A DNA stretch of 64,000 nucleotides from CAG-841 sp963614875 (GTDB taxonomy: Bacteria > Bacillota > Clostridia > Oscillospirales > CAG-272), in contig CAVEFC010000003.1 of NCBI GenBank assembly GCA_963614875.1, forward strand, positions 1 through 64,000, in the 5' to 3' direction. Below are positions 1 to 7,962 of the stretch, in pieces. Every line of letters begins with the position of its first letter. Within the stretch, counting starts at the first letter, position 1. The translations under genes and the position numbers were made by a program. A model generated the notes under the pieces. It did not search any database, was not told the origin of the DNA, and saw only the letters and a list, made by a program, of their open reading frames with translations.

Positions 1-263
1 GGCTGACTTTCTATGTCGCCCGTCGTTCCGCCTATTTCGGTTATAACGACGTCGGGCTTCTTGTCGCCGAAAGCAGTGAGAACTACATCGAATTCTGTCT
101 TTTCTTCTGCTGCGGGAGCTGCTGCGCCGCCGACTGCTACTGCTGCTACGGGAGCTGCAGAAACGCCGAATTCCTCTTCGAGAGCTTTAACGAGATCTGC
201 TACTTCGAGAATTGTAAGTGATTTTATCTCATCGAGAATTGCTGTGATCTTTTCAGATGCCAT
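1..263 (-). CDS. rplL: Ribosomal protein L7/L12 N-terminal part, joined in frame to CTP-synthase-like sequence (partial)
   Basis: The first ~70 residues are a normal L7/L12: an N-terminal dimerisation helix (start MASEKITAIL), an Ala/Pro/Val-rich hinge, and the beginning of the C-terminal domain (KTEFDVVLTAFGDKK). L7/L12 forms the ribosomal stalk that recruits translation GTPases. A GGAGG box lies 9 bases before the ATG, and the gene follows rplJ by about 55 bp. After DKK the frame does not continue with the expected VIK..REITGLGLKEAK block. It reads PDVVITEIGGTTGDIESQ, which is the conserved DVVITEIGGTVGDIES segment of CTP synthase (PyrG). The frame is open to the window edge. This is either an assembly chimera or a real rearrangement; the L7/L12 identity of the N-terminal part is secure. 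Confidence 0.85.
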   Translation of the reverse strand, partial: MASEKITAILDEIKSLTILEVADLVKALEEEFGVSAAPVAAVAVGGAAAPAAEEKTEFDVVLTAFGDKKPDVVITEIGGTTGDIESQ

Positions 264-319
264 GATAAATTACCTCCGATTATTTTTTTGAAATTTGTTT
301 TTTTTATTTTGATTGGAAA

Positions 320-829
320 TTACGCTGCCGTTTCTTCATTCTGCTTATCAACATAAGCCTGAAGAACATAAGCAAGACCGTAAAGCGAGGACTGCAAGCT
401 GCCGAGCATTTTTGCGATAAGCTGCTCTTTGGAAGGCAGTGCAGCAAGTTCTTCAACTCCTGCTTTATCAAGAGTTTCGCCGTCAACAAAGCCTGCTTTG
501 ATTTCAAAAGTTTCTACTTTGTCGGCATACTTTTTAAGAATTTTAGCAGCTGCGACGGGATCATTTGCACAGGTAGCAACGGCTGTCATTCCTTCAAGAG
601 TATCTGTAAGCTTATCAAAGCCGACAGCTTCACAGGCTCTTTTTGTAAGTGTGTTCTTAATTACGGAATATTCAACGCCGGATTTTCTGAGCTCCGCACG
701 AAGAGCGGTATCATCTTCAACAGTAATGCCCTGATAGCTTACGATAACACCTGCAACCGCATTTTTCATTCTTTCGGTAAGATCCGAAACGACTTTTTTC
801 TTTTGTTCAAGAACGCTTGCACTTGGCAT
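320..829 (-). CDS. rplJ: 50S ribosomal protein L10
   Basis: L10 (169 aa) anchors the L7/L12 stalk dimers on 23S rRNA. The N-terminal half carries the typical L10 core (VAGVIVSYQGITV, LRKSGVEYSVIKNTL, then LEGMTAVA). The C-terminal helix that binds L7/L12 ends in LAYVLQAYVDKQNEETAA. The start at MPSASVLEQKK is chosen because GAAAGGAG lies about 10 bases upstream; the open frame extends further upstream but only through the leader RNA. It is followed by rplL in the usual order and preceded by an L10 leader and a good promoter, so the pair is probably autoregulated by L10 or the L10-L12 complex. Confidence 0.97.
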   Translation of the reverse strand: MPSASVLEQKKKVVSDLTERMKNAVAGVIVSYQGITVEDDTALRAELRKSGVEYSVIKNTLTKRACEAVGFDKLTDTLEGMTAVATCANDPVAAAKILKKYADKVETFEIKAGFVDGETLDKAGVEELAALPSKEQLIAKMLGSLQSSLYGLAYVLQAYVDKQNEETAA

Positions 830-961
830 AAAGTTTTTCACTCCTTTCAATATAAATAAAAGAAAAGCCAAGCTTTTTCCGCAAATAAATGCGGTAATAA
901 AAAAATCTTTTCCGCTATCCAAAGAAAACGGAAAAGACATAAAAAAGCATTTTTATTATCT

Positions 962-1013
962 TTCCTCGGCAGGGAAGCTCAGCTTTTACAAAACCTGCTG
1001 TCTTAGGATCGCT
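962..1013 (-). ncRNA. Ribosomal protein L10 leader (rplJ autoregulatory RNA)
   Basis: Read on the minus strand, the rplJ leader contains CCTAAGACAGCAGG followed, after an AAGCTGAGCTT hairpin region, by CCCTGCCGAGGAAAG. These match the paired CC.AAGACAGCAGG / CCUGCCGAGG core that defines the Firmicutes L10 leader. It lies between the promoter at 1019-1047 and rplJ. In characterised cases L10 binds this structure and represses its own operon. Outer boundaries are approximate. Confidence 0.8.
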
Positions 1014-1018
1014 TGATT

Positions 1019-1047
1019 ATGATATCACAGATATAAATATTTGTCAA
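1019..1047 (-). promoter_or_regulatory. Promoter of rplJ-rplL
   Basis: A perfect -35 TTGACA (1042-1047) and -10 TATCAT (1019-1024) are separated by 17 bp, immediately upstream of the L10 leader. The -35 box overlaps the 3' end of birA. Confidence 0.8.
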
Positions 1048-1778
1048 GACTTTTTTACGGTTTTTACGGAAATTTCACCCGAGCTCAGAATATCATAATT
1101 GCCGTCGGAAAGCTTTACTCCGAGCGTGCCGTCGGGAAAAAGCTTATCTGCCGTGCCGATATATGCTTTGCCGTTTTTTTCATATGTTATTTCTTTACCG
1201 AGCGTATAGCTGTTTTCGGCGCAATATTTTATTATGCTTTCCGCGGATTCGTTTACTGCGAGGCGGAGCCGGTTTATTATATCCGCCGCAAGAAAATTCA
1301 GCTCCGTATCCGAGCATATCGCGGCGGCGGTCCGACGCAGGTCGTCGGGGAAGACTGTTTCTCTTACGTTTATTCCTATTCCGACGACATATGCGTCGCC
1401 TGCGCGCAGAGCAAGTATGCCGCAGACTTTTTTGTCGGAAAGGTAAAGATCGTTTATCCATTTTACAGTGACGGGCGCGCAGGCAGCCGCGCGTACCGCG
1501 CGGCAGACCGCCGCCGCGGCTGCACTTGTTATAAGCTCCGCCGGCAGTAACGGATTGCGGATTATCACACTTAAATATATTCCGCCGTCATAGCTGAAAA
1601 AATGTCTGTCGCCCCTGCCGTGACCGCCTGTCTGAATTTTTGCGATATATGTCGTTCCGTCGGGAGCGCCGTCCAAAGCCGCTTTTTTGGCAAGATCGTT
1701 TGTCGAAGGCGTTTCGTTCAGCGCGATTATATTACAGCCCGTAAGCTTTTCAATATATTTTTTGTCGGGATAAATCAT
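1044..1778 (-). CDS. birA: Biotin--[acetyl-CoA-carboxylase] ligase, catalytic type without repressor domain
   Basis: Transfers biotin through biotinyl-AMP to the biotin carboxyl carrier protein and related carboxylase subunits. At 244 aa it has only the catalytic BPL_LplA_LipB domain and the small C-terminal SH3-like domain. There is no N-terminal winged helix, so it should not act as a biotin-operon repressor. Visible motifs are STNDLAKK near residue 25, the adenylate-binding loop GGHGRGDRHFFS near residue 52 (a variant of GRGRxGR), KWINDLYL, and CGIL. It starts 3 bp after the mnmE stop and is probably co-transcribed with it. The rplJ promoter overlaps its end. Confidence 0.93.
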   Translation of the reverse strand: MIYPDKKYIEKLTGCNIIALNETPSTNDLAKKAALDGAPDGTTYIAKIQTGGHGRGDRHFFSYDGGIYLSVIIRNPLLPAELITSAAAAAVCRAVRAAACAPVTVKWINDLYLSDKKVCGILALRAGDAYVVGIGINVRETVFPDDLRRTAAAICSDTELNFLAADIINRLRLAVNESAESIIKYCAENSYTLGKEITYEKNGKAYIGTADKLFPDGTLGVKLSDGNYDILSSGEISVKTVKKS

Positions 1779-1780
1779 AT

Positions 1781-3172
1781 TTATTTACCTACACAGAATT
1801 TCGAAAAGATATCGTCAACGATTTCTATTCCCACACGTCTGCCGTCAAGCTCGCCGAGAGCGCCCATCGCGCCTTCAAGCTCCGCGCCGGATATATCGAC
1901 GCCGAAAGTATCCGCCGCCGAAAGCGCGTTTTCTACGCATATCAGAGCCTCACACACCTTTGCATACTGACGTGCGTTTGTGATTATTGCGTTTTCTCCC
2001 GAGCCTATGCTTCCGCAGTTGAAAAGACGGTTTACCGCCTCCGATATAATATCGCGCGATGACTGCTCTTTTGCCGAAAGCGTGATAATTTCGTCAAACG
2101 CGCCGCTTAAAGCGGAGATATCGGCGGCTTTTTTCAAATCGTTTTTGTTTAGCACGGCTATTGTCGCCGCACCGAGCGAGCGATTTTTCTTTGCGGCGGA
2201 GATTACTCTTTCGTCGTTTGCGTCAAACGGCTTTGAAATATCGAATACGGCTATTATCAGCTCGCAGGTGTCCAGCTTCTCGAGCGCACGATCAACGCCG
2301 ACGGCTTCTATTTTGTCGTCTGTTTCGCGTATTCCGGCTGTGTCCGATATCAGAAGCGTTGCGTTGCCGCATACCACCTGCTCGGTGATTATATCGCGCG
2401 TTGTGCCGGCAATGTCCGTAACTATGGCGCGTTCTTTTCCGCACAGAAGATTGAGAAGCGTCGATTTTCCGGTGTTGGGCTTTCCGCAGAGAACCGTCCC
2501 GATGCCTTCAACCACGGCGTGACCTGTTTTGTACGAATCGCGAAGCGCAGTGAGCTTGTCCCTTACGCTTATGATTGCCGCCTTCATTTCCTCCGGAGAA
2601 ACGGGAGAAAGTCCTTCGTCGGGGAAGTCCGTTTCGGCATAAACGGCGGAAAGCGCCGTTTTGATATCTTCATAGATTTCTTTTATTCCGGCGGCGAGTC
2701 TTCCGTCAACGTTTGCGCGCGACAGCCTGAGCGCCGCGTGACTTTTTGCGCTTATTATTTCGCCTATGGCTTCGGCTTGCGAAAGCGAAAGCTTTCCCGC
2801 AGAGAACGCGCGGCGTGTAAATTCGCCCGGCCCTGCCGGTACGGCGCCGCATTCTATGGCGCGGTCAAGCACCTCGCCGGATATGATAATTCCGCCGTGA
2901 CAGCTTATTTCAACGGTATCTTCGCCCGTAAACGATTTCGGAGCGCGGAACACCGTGACAACGGCTGTGTCAATTACCGTGCCGTCGCCGTCCGTTATGC
3001 GACAGGGAAGCGCGGTGTTTGCGTCCATTGCGGAAACCGCTTTTTTGTAAGGCTTTACGAATTTATCGGCTATGGAAAGAGAATCTTTTCCCGATATGCG
3101 TATTACGGCAATTCCTCCGCTGCCTTTCGGCGTCGATATCGCGGCTATTGATGACGAAAACATAGAATACAT
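1781..3172 (-). CDS. mnmE: tRNA uridine-5-carboxymethylaminomethyl(34) synthesis GTPase MnmE
   Basis: With MnmG, MnmE modifies U34 of tRNAs reading NNA/NNG codons, using formyl- or methylene-tetrahydrofolate. The 463 aa match the family. The N-terminal folate-binding domain starts at about residue 5 (DTVEISCHGG, GPGEFTRRAF). A helical domain follows, with an inserted G domain: P-loop GKPNTGKST near residue 230, DTAG, NKND. The C-terminus ends in the diagnostic FCVGK (CxGK). ATG at 3172 is chosen because GGGAG sits 6 bases before it. It is the last gene of the rpmH-rnpA-yidD-yidC-jag series, behind a hairpin at 3190-3220 that may reduce read-through. Its partner mnmG is not in the window. Confidence 0.97.
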   Translation of the reverse strand: MYSMFSSSIAAISTPKGSGGIAVIRISGKDSLSIADKFVKPYKKAVSAMDANTALPCRITDGDGTVIDTAVVTVFRAPKSFTGEDTVEISCHGGIIISGEVLDRAIECGAVPAGPGEFTRRAFSAGKLSLSQAEAIGEIISAKSHAALRLSRANVDGRLAAGIKEIYEDIKTALSAVYAETDFPDEGLSPVSPEEMKAAIISVRDKLTALRDSYKTGHAVVEGIGTVLCGKPNTGKSTLLNLLCGKERAIVTDIAGTTRDIITEQVVCGNATLLISDTAGIRETDDKIEAVGVDRALEKLDTCELIIAVFDISKPFDANDERVISAAKKNRSLGAATIAVLNKNDLKKAADISALSGAFDEIITLSAKEQSSRDIISEAVNRLFNCGSIGSGENAIITNARQYAKVCEALICVENALSAADTFGVDISGAELEGAMGALGELDGRRVGIEIVDDIFSKFCVGK

Positions 3173-3189
3173 AATATTCTCCCATTTTG

Positions 3190-3220
3190 AAAACGAGGCG
3201 GAATATCCGCCTCGTTTTTT
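3190..3220 (-). terminator. Hairpin between jag and mnmE, terminator or attenuator
   Basis: A perfect 12-bp inverted repeat (3190-3201 with 3207-3218) has a 5-base loop and T-runs on both sides. In the minus direction the tail is TTTTC, so it could terminate the jag transcript or attenuate entry into mnmE. It has a better U-tract in the plus direction. Confidence 0.6.
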
Positions 3221-3226
3221 GATTTG

Positions 3227-4126
3227 TTATGACTGTGGATTGTTGCTTGAAAATTCTTTCAGCTTTGCGAAATAAGCGTCAAGATCCTTTGCCTTTTCTA
3301 TTTTTCTGGGCTGAGGACGCGGCTTGTCAGCCGGACGCTTGTAGACCGGTCTTTCCTCATTGCGCGGAGCAGATGTGCGCTCGGAGGATTTTCTTCCTCC
3401 TCTGCCGCCCCTGCGATTGCTTCTGCGGTCTTTTCTTTCGCCGCGCGACTGCTGCGGCTCGAATTTCGCGGCGTTTTCTTCCGTCGGCTTTTCTGTGCCT
3501 TCAAGATAGATAACAACGCGTCTGTTGCCTTCCGCGCCAACGGAATTCGTGGATACGCCGGCAATGCCCTGAACCTGAGCGTGAATTATTCTGCGCTCGT
3601 AAGCGTTCATCGGCTCAAGAGTGACGCTTCTGCCGGTCTTTTTGACCTTCTGCGCCATTCTGTCGGCAAGAGCGCGGAGCGTCTGCTCTCTTTTTTCTCT
3701 GTAATTTTCTATATCTACCGATATGCGCGTGTATTTGCGTTCGTCGGTTTCCTTTTTGTTTGCGGCAAGATTGACAAGATACTGAAAAGCATCGAGCGTA
3801 TCGCCGTGATGACCGATGAGCGTTCCGGCGTCGGCTCCCGCTATTTCCATAAGCGCCTCGCCGCTGCCGTCGTCGTGAATTATAACCTCAGCGTCAAGAC
3901 AAAGATCCTTTATCAGTGTCTGAGCGAAGCTTCTTGCCGCTTCGAGAGGCTTGAATACATACATTACCTTTACCGTTGCGGGTGTGCTGCCCATTCCGAG
4001 AAAGCCTCTTTTCGCCTCCTCGATCACCTCATACACGACGCCGTTTTCGTCCGTGCCGAGCTGTGCGGCACCGTTTCTGACGGCTTCCTCAACGGTTTTT
4101 GCCTGAACCGTTATTTCTTTTTTCAT
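3227..4126 (-). CDS. jag: Jag/KhpB family RNA-binding protein (SpoIIIJ-associated)
   Basis: Jag (KhpB) is a cytoplasmic RNA-binding protein encoded next to yidC in Firmicutes and linked to cell elongation and division. The domain order is typical: a Jag_N domain (about residues 1-50, MKKEITVQAKTVEEAV...), a KH domain (about 75-150, with GHHG in LIGHHGDTLDAF), and an R3H domain (about 150-210, ending NAYERRIIHAQVQ). Unusually, roughly 90 further residues follow. They are low-complexity and basic (QQSRGERKDRRSNRRGGRGGR, then Pro/Lys/Arg-rich) and end in a short helix AYFAKLKEF. This RGG-like tail makes the protein 299 aa, against about 210 for B. subtilis Jag. Confidence 0.95.
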   Translation of the reverse strand: MKKEITVQAKTVEEAVRNGAAQLGTDENGVVYEVIEEAKRGFLGMGSTPATVKVMYVFKPLEAARSFAQTLIKDLCLDAEVIIHDDGSGEALMEIAGADAGTLIGHHGDTLDAFQYLVNLAANKKETDERKYTRISVDIENYREKREQTLRALADRMAQKVKKTGRSVTLEPMNAYERRIIHAQVQGIAGVSTNSVGAEGNRRVVIYLEGTEKPTEENAAKFEPQQSRGERKDRRSNRRGGRGGRKSSERTSAPRNEERPVYKRPADKPRPQPRKIEKAKDLDAYFAKLKEFSSNNPQS

Positions 4127-4167
4127 TTTGTGAATCTGTTCCTTCTTATAAAGATAGATAAAATTTC

Positions 4168-5358
4168 TTATTTGTTTTTCTTTTTCGAGCCGCTGTCCTT
4201 GGGCTTTGCGGGCTCAATTACGCTGCTGTGACCTTCTGCTTCGTCGTCATCGTCGTCTTCCTCCTCCGTTACGGGAGCGGGGATTTCGTCATCGTCGAAG
4301 TCCTCAAGATAAAGCGAACGCTCGGGCATAGCCTCCGCAAACGACTGCTCCTTGCCGTAGGTTTTTCCTTTAAGCTCGGCTTCCGCAGCCTTGTAATCCT
4401 CTTCCGTGAACACGGGAAGCGGCATAGCCTTATAAAGAATGAACTGCTGAAGCACGCCGAGAACGGTGTTGAATATCCAGTAAAGTCCGAGCGCGGCGGG
4501 AGCGATGAACGCAATCCACAGCGACATAAGCGGAGCGAACCAGTCCATAAGCTTCATAGAGCGGTTTGTCTGCTCGGTCTGCATGGGCTGATATGTGAAC
4601 TTTCTTGTAAGCTTCATCGAAGCAAACGAAGCGCCGAAGTTGAGAATCGGAATAAGGAAAAGCATAAATCCGGCAAGGGATTTGAATGCCGTTTTGAAGC
4701 TGGGAACTCCCGCAAGGAAGTTTTCCATTCCGAAAAGGTCGAAATTGGGAAGTCCTTTTGCAAGGGCGGAGCTGAGCGATTCGGCAAAAGCCGACGCATT
4801 TGCCGAATAGGTTTCGGAAGCCTCCGCAAACGCTTTGAAGCCGTTGACAAATTCGGTGAGAGCCGAATCCTTGAGCTTTGCAAGCTCGCCGAGAAGCGAT
4901 ATTTCCGTATATCTTCCCGTGAAGACCAATCCGAGACCGCCGTTTTCCACGGACGCGGTTGAAAAATCCTTAAGCGCGTTTACAAGCGAAGCGTCCATAC
5001 CTACAACGTGGCGGAGCGGGTAAATGATTACCTGATACAAAAGCATTATTATTACGAGCTGAATAAGCATGGGAAGGCATCCGCCGGCGGGATTGTAGCC
5101 CTCCGCCTGATACATTTCCATTATTTCGCTCTGCATTTTCTGCTGAGTTTTCTGATCGTTTCTGCCCTTGTATTTCTTTCTGATAGCCTCTTCCTTCGGC
5201 TTCATTTTAGCTTGGCGTATAGCATTTTTCTGTTGCCTTATACCGAAAGGCAGAAGTATGAGTTTTATCATTACGGCGAACAGGAGAATCCCGAGAAGGT
5301 AGCTACCGCCGCAGATATTCGAGAAGAACCCGAGTATCGTTCCAAAAAATTTGTACAT
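4168..5358 (-). CDS. yidC: Membrane protein insertase YidC/Oxa1 (SpoIIIJ type)
   Basis: Inserts and folds membrane proteins alone or with SecYEG. The protein (396 aa) has the short Gram-positive layout without the large periplasmic domain of proteobacterial YidC. A hydrophobic N-terminal segment leads to LLPFGIRQQKN, where the Arg is the conserved groove residue. Next come a charged cytoplasmic hairpin (KKYKGRNDQKTQQKMQSE) and GGCLPMLIQ. The extracellular stretch between TM2 and TM3 is long (about residues 120-220). Two or three more membrane segments follow (GLYWIFNTVLGVLQQF). The C-terminal tail is strongly acidic (EEEDDDDDEAEG) before a final KKKNK. It belongs to the rpmH-rnpA-yidD-yidC-jag operon. 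Confidence 0.96.
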   Translation of the reverse strand: MYKFFGTILGFFSNICGGSYLLGILLFAVMIKLILLPFGIRQQKNAIRQAKMKPKEEAIRKKYKGRNDQKTQQKMQSEIMEMYQAEGYNPAGGCLPMLIQLVIIMLLYQVIIYPLRHVVGMDASLVNALKDFSTASVENGGLGLVFTGRYTEISLLGELAKLKDSALTEFVNGFKAFAEASETYSANASAFAESLSSALAKGLPNFDLFGMENFLAGVPSFKTAFKSLAGFMLFLIPILNFGASFASMKLTRKFTYQPMQTEQTNRSMKLMDWFAPLMSLWIAFIAPAALGLYWIFNTVLGVLQQFILYKAMPLPVFTEEDYKAAEAELKGKTYGKEQSFAEAMPERSLYLEDFDDDEIPAPVTEEEDDDDDEAEGHSSVIEPAKPKDSGSKKKNK

Positions 5359-5376
5359 TAAAATATTCTCCTTGAT

Positions 5377-5631
5377 TTAGTTTGCGTCTTCGGAGTTATC
5401 TTTGATTTTTTTGCGCTTTCTTTCGGGAACGGGATCGTACCCTCCGCGACCGAAAGGATTGCAGCGCAAAATACGCCATATTGTCAGTCCGAGACCGCAT
5501 ATAAAGCCCCATTCGCGAAACGCTTCGATTGCGTACTGCGAACAGGTCGGCGAAAAACGACAGCACGGCGGCTTGAGCGGAGAAATAAGCTTCTGATACA
5601 GCTTTACGAAAAAGATGCCTATATGCTTCAT
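5377..5631 (-). CDS. yidD: Membrane protein insertion efficiency factor YidD
   Basis: A small (84 aa) protein of family PF01809 with an amphipathic N-terminal helix (IFFVKLYQKLISPLKPP). It carries the diagnostic CCRFSPTCSQYAIEA and WRILRCNPFGRGGYDPVP motifs. YidD acts at the inner face of the membrane near YidC and helps insertion. It overlaps the end of rnpA by 4 bp (5628-5631), so the two are translationally coupled, and it precedes yidC by about 18 bp. The basic C-terminus (ERKRKKIKD) is ordinary for the family. Confidence 0.95.
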   Translation of the reverse strand: MKHIGIFFVKLYQKLISPLKPPCCRFSPTCSQYAIEAFREWGFICGLGLTIWRILRCNPFGRGGYDPVPERKRKKIKDNSEDAN

Positions 5632-6017
5632 TTCCGCTCACCCGGGCAAATCATTTGCAGCTTTCCGAAAGTGTAAAGCAGGTCGGAGTAGATATCGGTC
5701 GATTTTACGTCCGCCGCCGACTGCTTTGCCGCTATGACGACAAGAAAGCCCTTTTTTATTTCGTTTTCCGTTTCGAGTCTGCGATACGCGGCGCGGATTA
5801 TCCGCTTTATGCGCGATCGCACCACCGCTCCTCCCATTTTTTTTGAAACCGCAAGTCCTACGCGGTTTATCTTTTTCTTGAGCGGGTTTGCGCGTGCAAG
5901 ACGCGCGGCGTGGTAATCGGTCAGAACATATACCACGATATGTCTGCCAAAGGCTTTCTGACCTTTGGCATAAGCCTTTTTATAAAGGTGATTTTCGGAA
6001 ATCGCTGTGGCTTTCAC
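5628..6017 (-). CDS. rnpA: Ribonuclease P protein component
   Basis: The protein subunit of RNase P, which matures tRNA 5' ends. It is 129 aa, basic, with the family features: an aromatic start (ENHLYKKAYAKGQKAFG), HIVVYVL, and the helix RVGLAVSKKMGGAVVRSRIKRIIRAAYR. In most RnpA proteins this helix contains RNR; here the same place reads RSR, a Ser for the usual Asn. It lies 90 bp behind rpmH and overlaps yidD by 4 bp. The catalytic RNA gene rnpB is not in the window. Confidence 0.95.
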   Translation of the reverse strand: MKATAISENHLYKKAYAKGQKAFGRHIVVYVLTDYHAARLARANPLKKKINRVGLAVSKKMGGAVVRSRIKRIIRAAYRRLETENEIKKGFLVVIAAKQSAADVKSTDIYSDLLYTFGKLQMICPGERK

Positions 6018-6107
6018 ACAAACCTCCGGATGCGAAAGGCGGAAAAAGCTTTCCGCTAAAAAATTAAAGCCTATGTCAAGCCACAGGCTTTTTTGTTGAT
6101 TTACAGA

Positions 6108-6242
6108 TCAATACGAAAGGCGAGCTCTGCCTTTTGCGCGTCTTCTTTTGAGTACCTTACGACCGTTTGCCGTACGCATTCTTTTTCTGAAGCCGTGCTC
6201 CTTTTCTCTCTGTATCTTTTTGGGCTGATAAGTTCTGAGCAT
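6108..6242 (-). CDS. rpmH: 50S ribosomal protein L34
   Basis: A 44-residue basic protein reading MLRTYQPKKIQREKEHGFRK and ending KGRARLSY, a full-length L34. A GGAGGTG box lies 7 bases before the ATG. A strong promoter is 75-105 bp upstream. It heads the rpmH-rnpA-yidD-yidC-jag-mnmE series in the order found beside the replication origin of many Firmicutes. Here, however, the gene upstream is a cell-wall amidase in the opposite orientation and not dnaA. Confidence 0.97.
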   Translation of the reverse strand: MLRTYQPKKIQREKEHGFRKRMRTANGRKVLKRRRAKGRARLSY

Positions 6243-6316
6243 TATACTGCACCTCCTCTGCGGAAATTATAGCGGCGTCTGCCGGACTTGGGCATATTGC
6301 CACAATTACAAACTTC

Positions 6317-6346
6317 ATTATACACGCAAAAACCGTGTTTTGTCAA
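6317..6346 (-). promoter_or_regulatory. Promoter of the rpmH operon
   Basis: -35 TTGACA (6341-6346) and -10 TATAAT (6317-6322) are both perfect, with an 18-bp spacer, upstream of rpmH. Confidence 0.85.
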
Positions 6347-6437
6347 TAGCTATTTGCAGTTTTCTGCGTTTTTTTGCGGAACGTAAATCAAATAAAGCGA
6401 ATATCATAAAAAAGACAAATATATTACGGAGGGTAAA

Positions 6438-7007
6438 ATGGCGATAAAAATATTTATAGATCAGGGGCATAATCCCGAAAATCCCAACGCGGGCGCGGAG
6501 GGAAGCGGATATCGCGAGCAGGATCTCGTTTACGAAATAGGCGTAAGGCTGGCGGCGCTGTTGAATGCAAATCCGGATTTTGAAGCAAGGCTTTCGCGGA
6601 ATTCTCCGGATGAAATTCTCGGAACGAGCGTGGCGTCAAGTCTTGCCGCAAGAGTAAACGCGGCAAACGGCTGGGGCGCGGACTGGTTTATATCGATACA
6701 CGCAAACGCTTCCGATATTCCGACGGCGTCGGGGACGGAGGGCTTTGTCTATTCGACATCGTCCGAAGCATATCCGCTTGCGGTCGATATGGTTGCGGGA
6801 ATAAGCGAGGCTGCCGGAATTGCGGACAGAGGAGTATCCGCGCGGCCGAGCCTTTATGTGCTGAGAAAGACAAAAATGCCGGCAACTCTTATAGAAACGG
6901 GATTTATAACCACGCAGTCGGAGGCGGAGCTGCTCAAAAATTCCCCCGACGTTTTCGCCGGAGGAATGTACAGCGGTATTCTTAAATTTTTCGGGCTTGG
7001 TCGCTGA
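6438..7007 (+). CDS. N-acetylmuramoyl-L-alanine amidase (Amidase_3), cytoplasmic-looking
   Basis: A zinc amidase that cleaves the bond between N-acetylmuramic acid and L-alanine in peptidoglycan. All four characteristic residues are visible: His in IFIDQGHNP (about residue 10), Glu in GYREQDLVYE (about 28), His in FISIHANAS (about 88) and the catalytic Glu in TLIETGF (about 155). At 189 aa it is a bare catalytic domain with no signal peptide, membrane anchor or wall-binding repeats, so its route to the wall is unclear. CwlD-like cortex amidases are the nearest guess. The start is supported by a GGAGGG box. Its 3' end overlaps the convergent PAP2 gene by 26 bp. Confidence 0.9.
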   Translation: MAIKIFIDQGHNPENPNAGAEGSGYREQDLVYEIGVRLAALLNANPDFEARLSRNSPDEILGTSVASSLAARVNAANGWGADWFISIHANASDIPTASGTEGFVYSTSSEAYPLAVDMVAGISEAAGIADRGVSARPSLYVLRKTKMPATLIETGFITTQSEAELLKNSPDVFAGGMYSGILKFFGLGR

Positions 7008-7962
7008 TGGGGGATTTTTCCGCTTCGTCCGGCTCTGCCTGCTCGGACGACGGAGCCGACATCGGAATCGGCTCTTCGTCTGAAAATGTTTTGCCGTAAT
7101 ACCTGTAAATAAGCTCAACCACCGCAAATCCGAGCAAAAATCCGCAGCAGATATCGGTGAGGTAATGCGCTCCGCAGAAAAGCCGCGATATTCCCATTAT
7201 CACAGCCCACGCCATAGCCGAAAAATATATCGCGCGGCGACGTTGCTTTGTTTCGGGCGCATTGCCCAGCCACAGCGGAAGGAGCATTAAAAGCGCGGCG
7301 TTGGCGGTGTGTCCCGACGGGAAAGAGTGCGAGCCGGAGAAAAAGTTCGGTCTGTACCACGCCGTAAAGCCGTCAAGCGAGTTCGCTTCGACAAGCTCGG
7401 ACAGGCGGACGCGTCCCCATATAATCTTCAGCGTCGTTGCGGATATAAGAAGCATCGCTACGCCTATCGCGGTAAAGAGCGCTGCGCCGAACAACTTGTG
7501 TATCGTTTTTTTCGGAATGTTTTCGATTACGAACCGCAGCAGAAACGTAAGGGTAAGCGTCATAAAAAGTATTATAAAGCGGTGACCGATATAAAGCTTT
7601 CCGCCGGCGAAAAATTCTATGGTTTTACTGCTTCCGTAAAGCATAAAAGCCGCCGCTGTAACGGTGAAAACCCAAAAAAGAATCATTCTTGTTTTTTCTT
7701 TTACCCTGCGGCGAAGATTAAGCTCCGTTATCAGAAACGAGATTGCGCCAAGAAAAGGCGTTGTCCATCTTCCTATCAGCGCAAGAGCGAGCGCAAGCCC
7801 TCCGGGCGATATCGAATACACGCCGTCGGCGCTTTGAGTAAGCCTTGAAAGCCTGCTTGTTATCTGAAGATCATACATCGAGCCGAGAAACATTCCGGCT
7901 ATGAATATCACTGCTATTACAAAGTGCAGCATCGCGCGAGGGCGCGTTATTATTTGTTTCAC
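6982..7962 (-). CDS. PAP2-family membrane phosphatase
   Basis: An integral membrane acid phosphatase with the three signature motifs: KIIWGRVR (phosphate-binding Lys/Arg), SFPSGHTAN, and SRLFCGAHYLTD (catalytic His plus Asp). There are six or seven hydrophobic segments. Family members dephosphorylate undecaprenyl pyrophosphate or lipid phosphates; the substrate here is not evident. I prefer the GTG at 7962 (VKQIITRPRAMLHF), which has AAAAGGAGG 12 bases upstream; the frame is open to another GTG at 7992. The gene overlaps the 3' end of the upstream methyltransferase by about 90 bp in a different frame. The C-terminus is a soluble acidic tail of about 35 residues. Confidence 0.85.
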   Translation of the reverse strand: MKQIITRPRAMLHFVIAVIFIAGMFLGSMYDLQITSRLSRLTQSADGVYSISPGGLALALALIGRWTTPFLGAISFLITELNLRRRVKEKTRMILFWVFTVTAAAFMLYGSSKTIEFFAGGKLYIGHRFIILFMTLTLTFLLRFVIENIPKKTIHKLFGAALFTAIGVAMLLISATTLKIIWGRVRLSELVEANSLDGFTAWYRPNFFSGSHSFPSGHTANAALLMLLPLWLGNAPETKQRRRAIYFSAMAWAVIMGISRLFCGAHYLTDICCGFLLGFAVVELIYRYYGKTFSDEEPIPMSAPSSEQAEPDEAEKSPISDQARKI

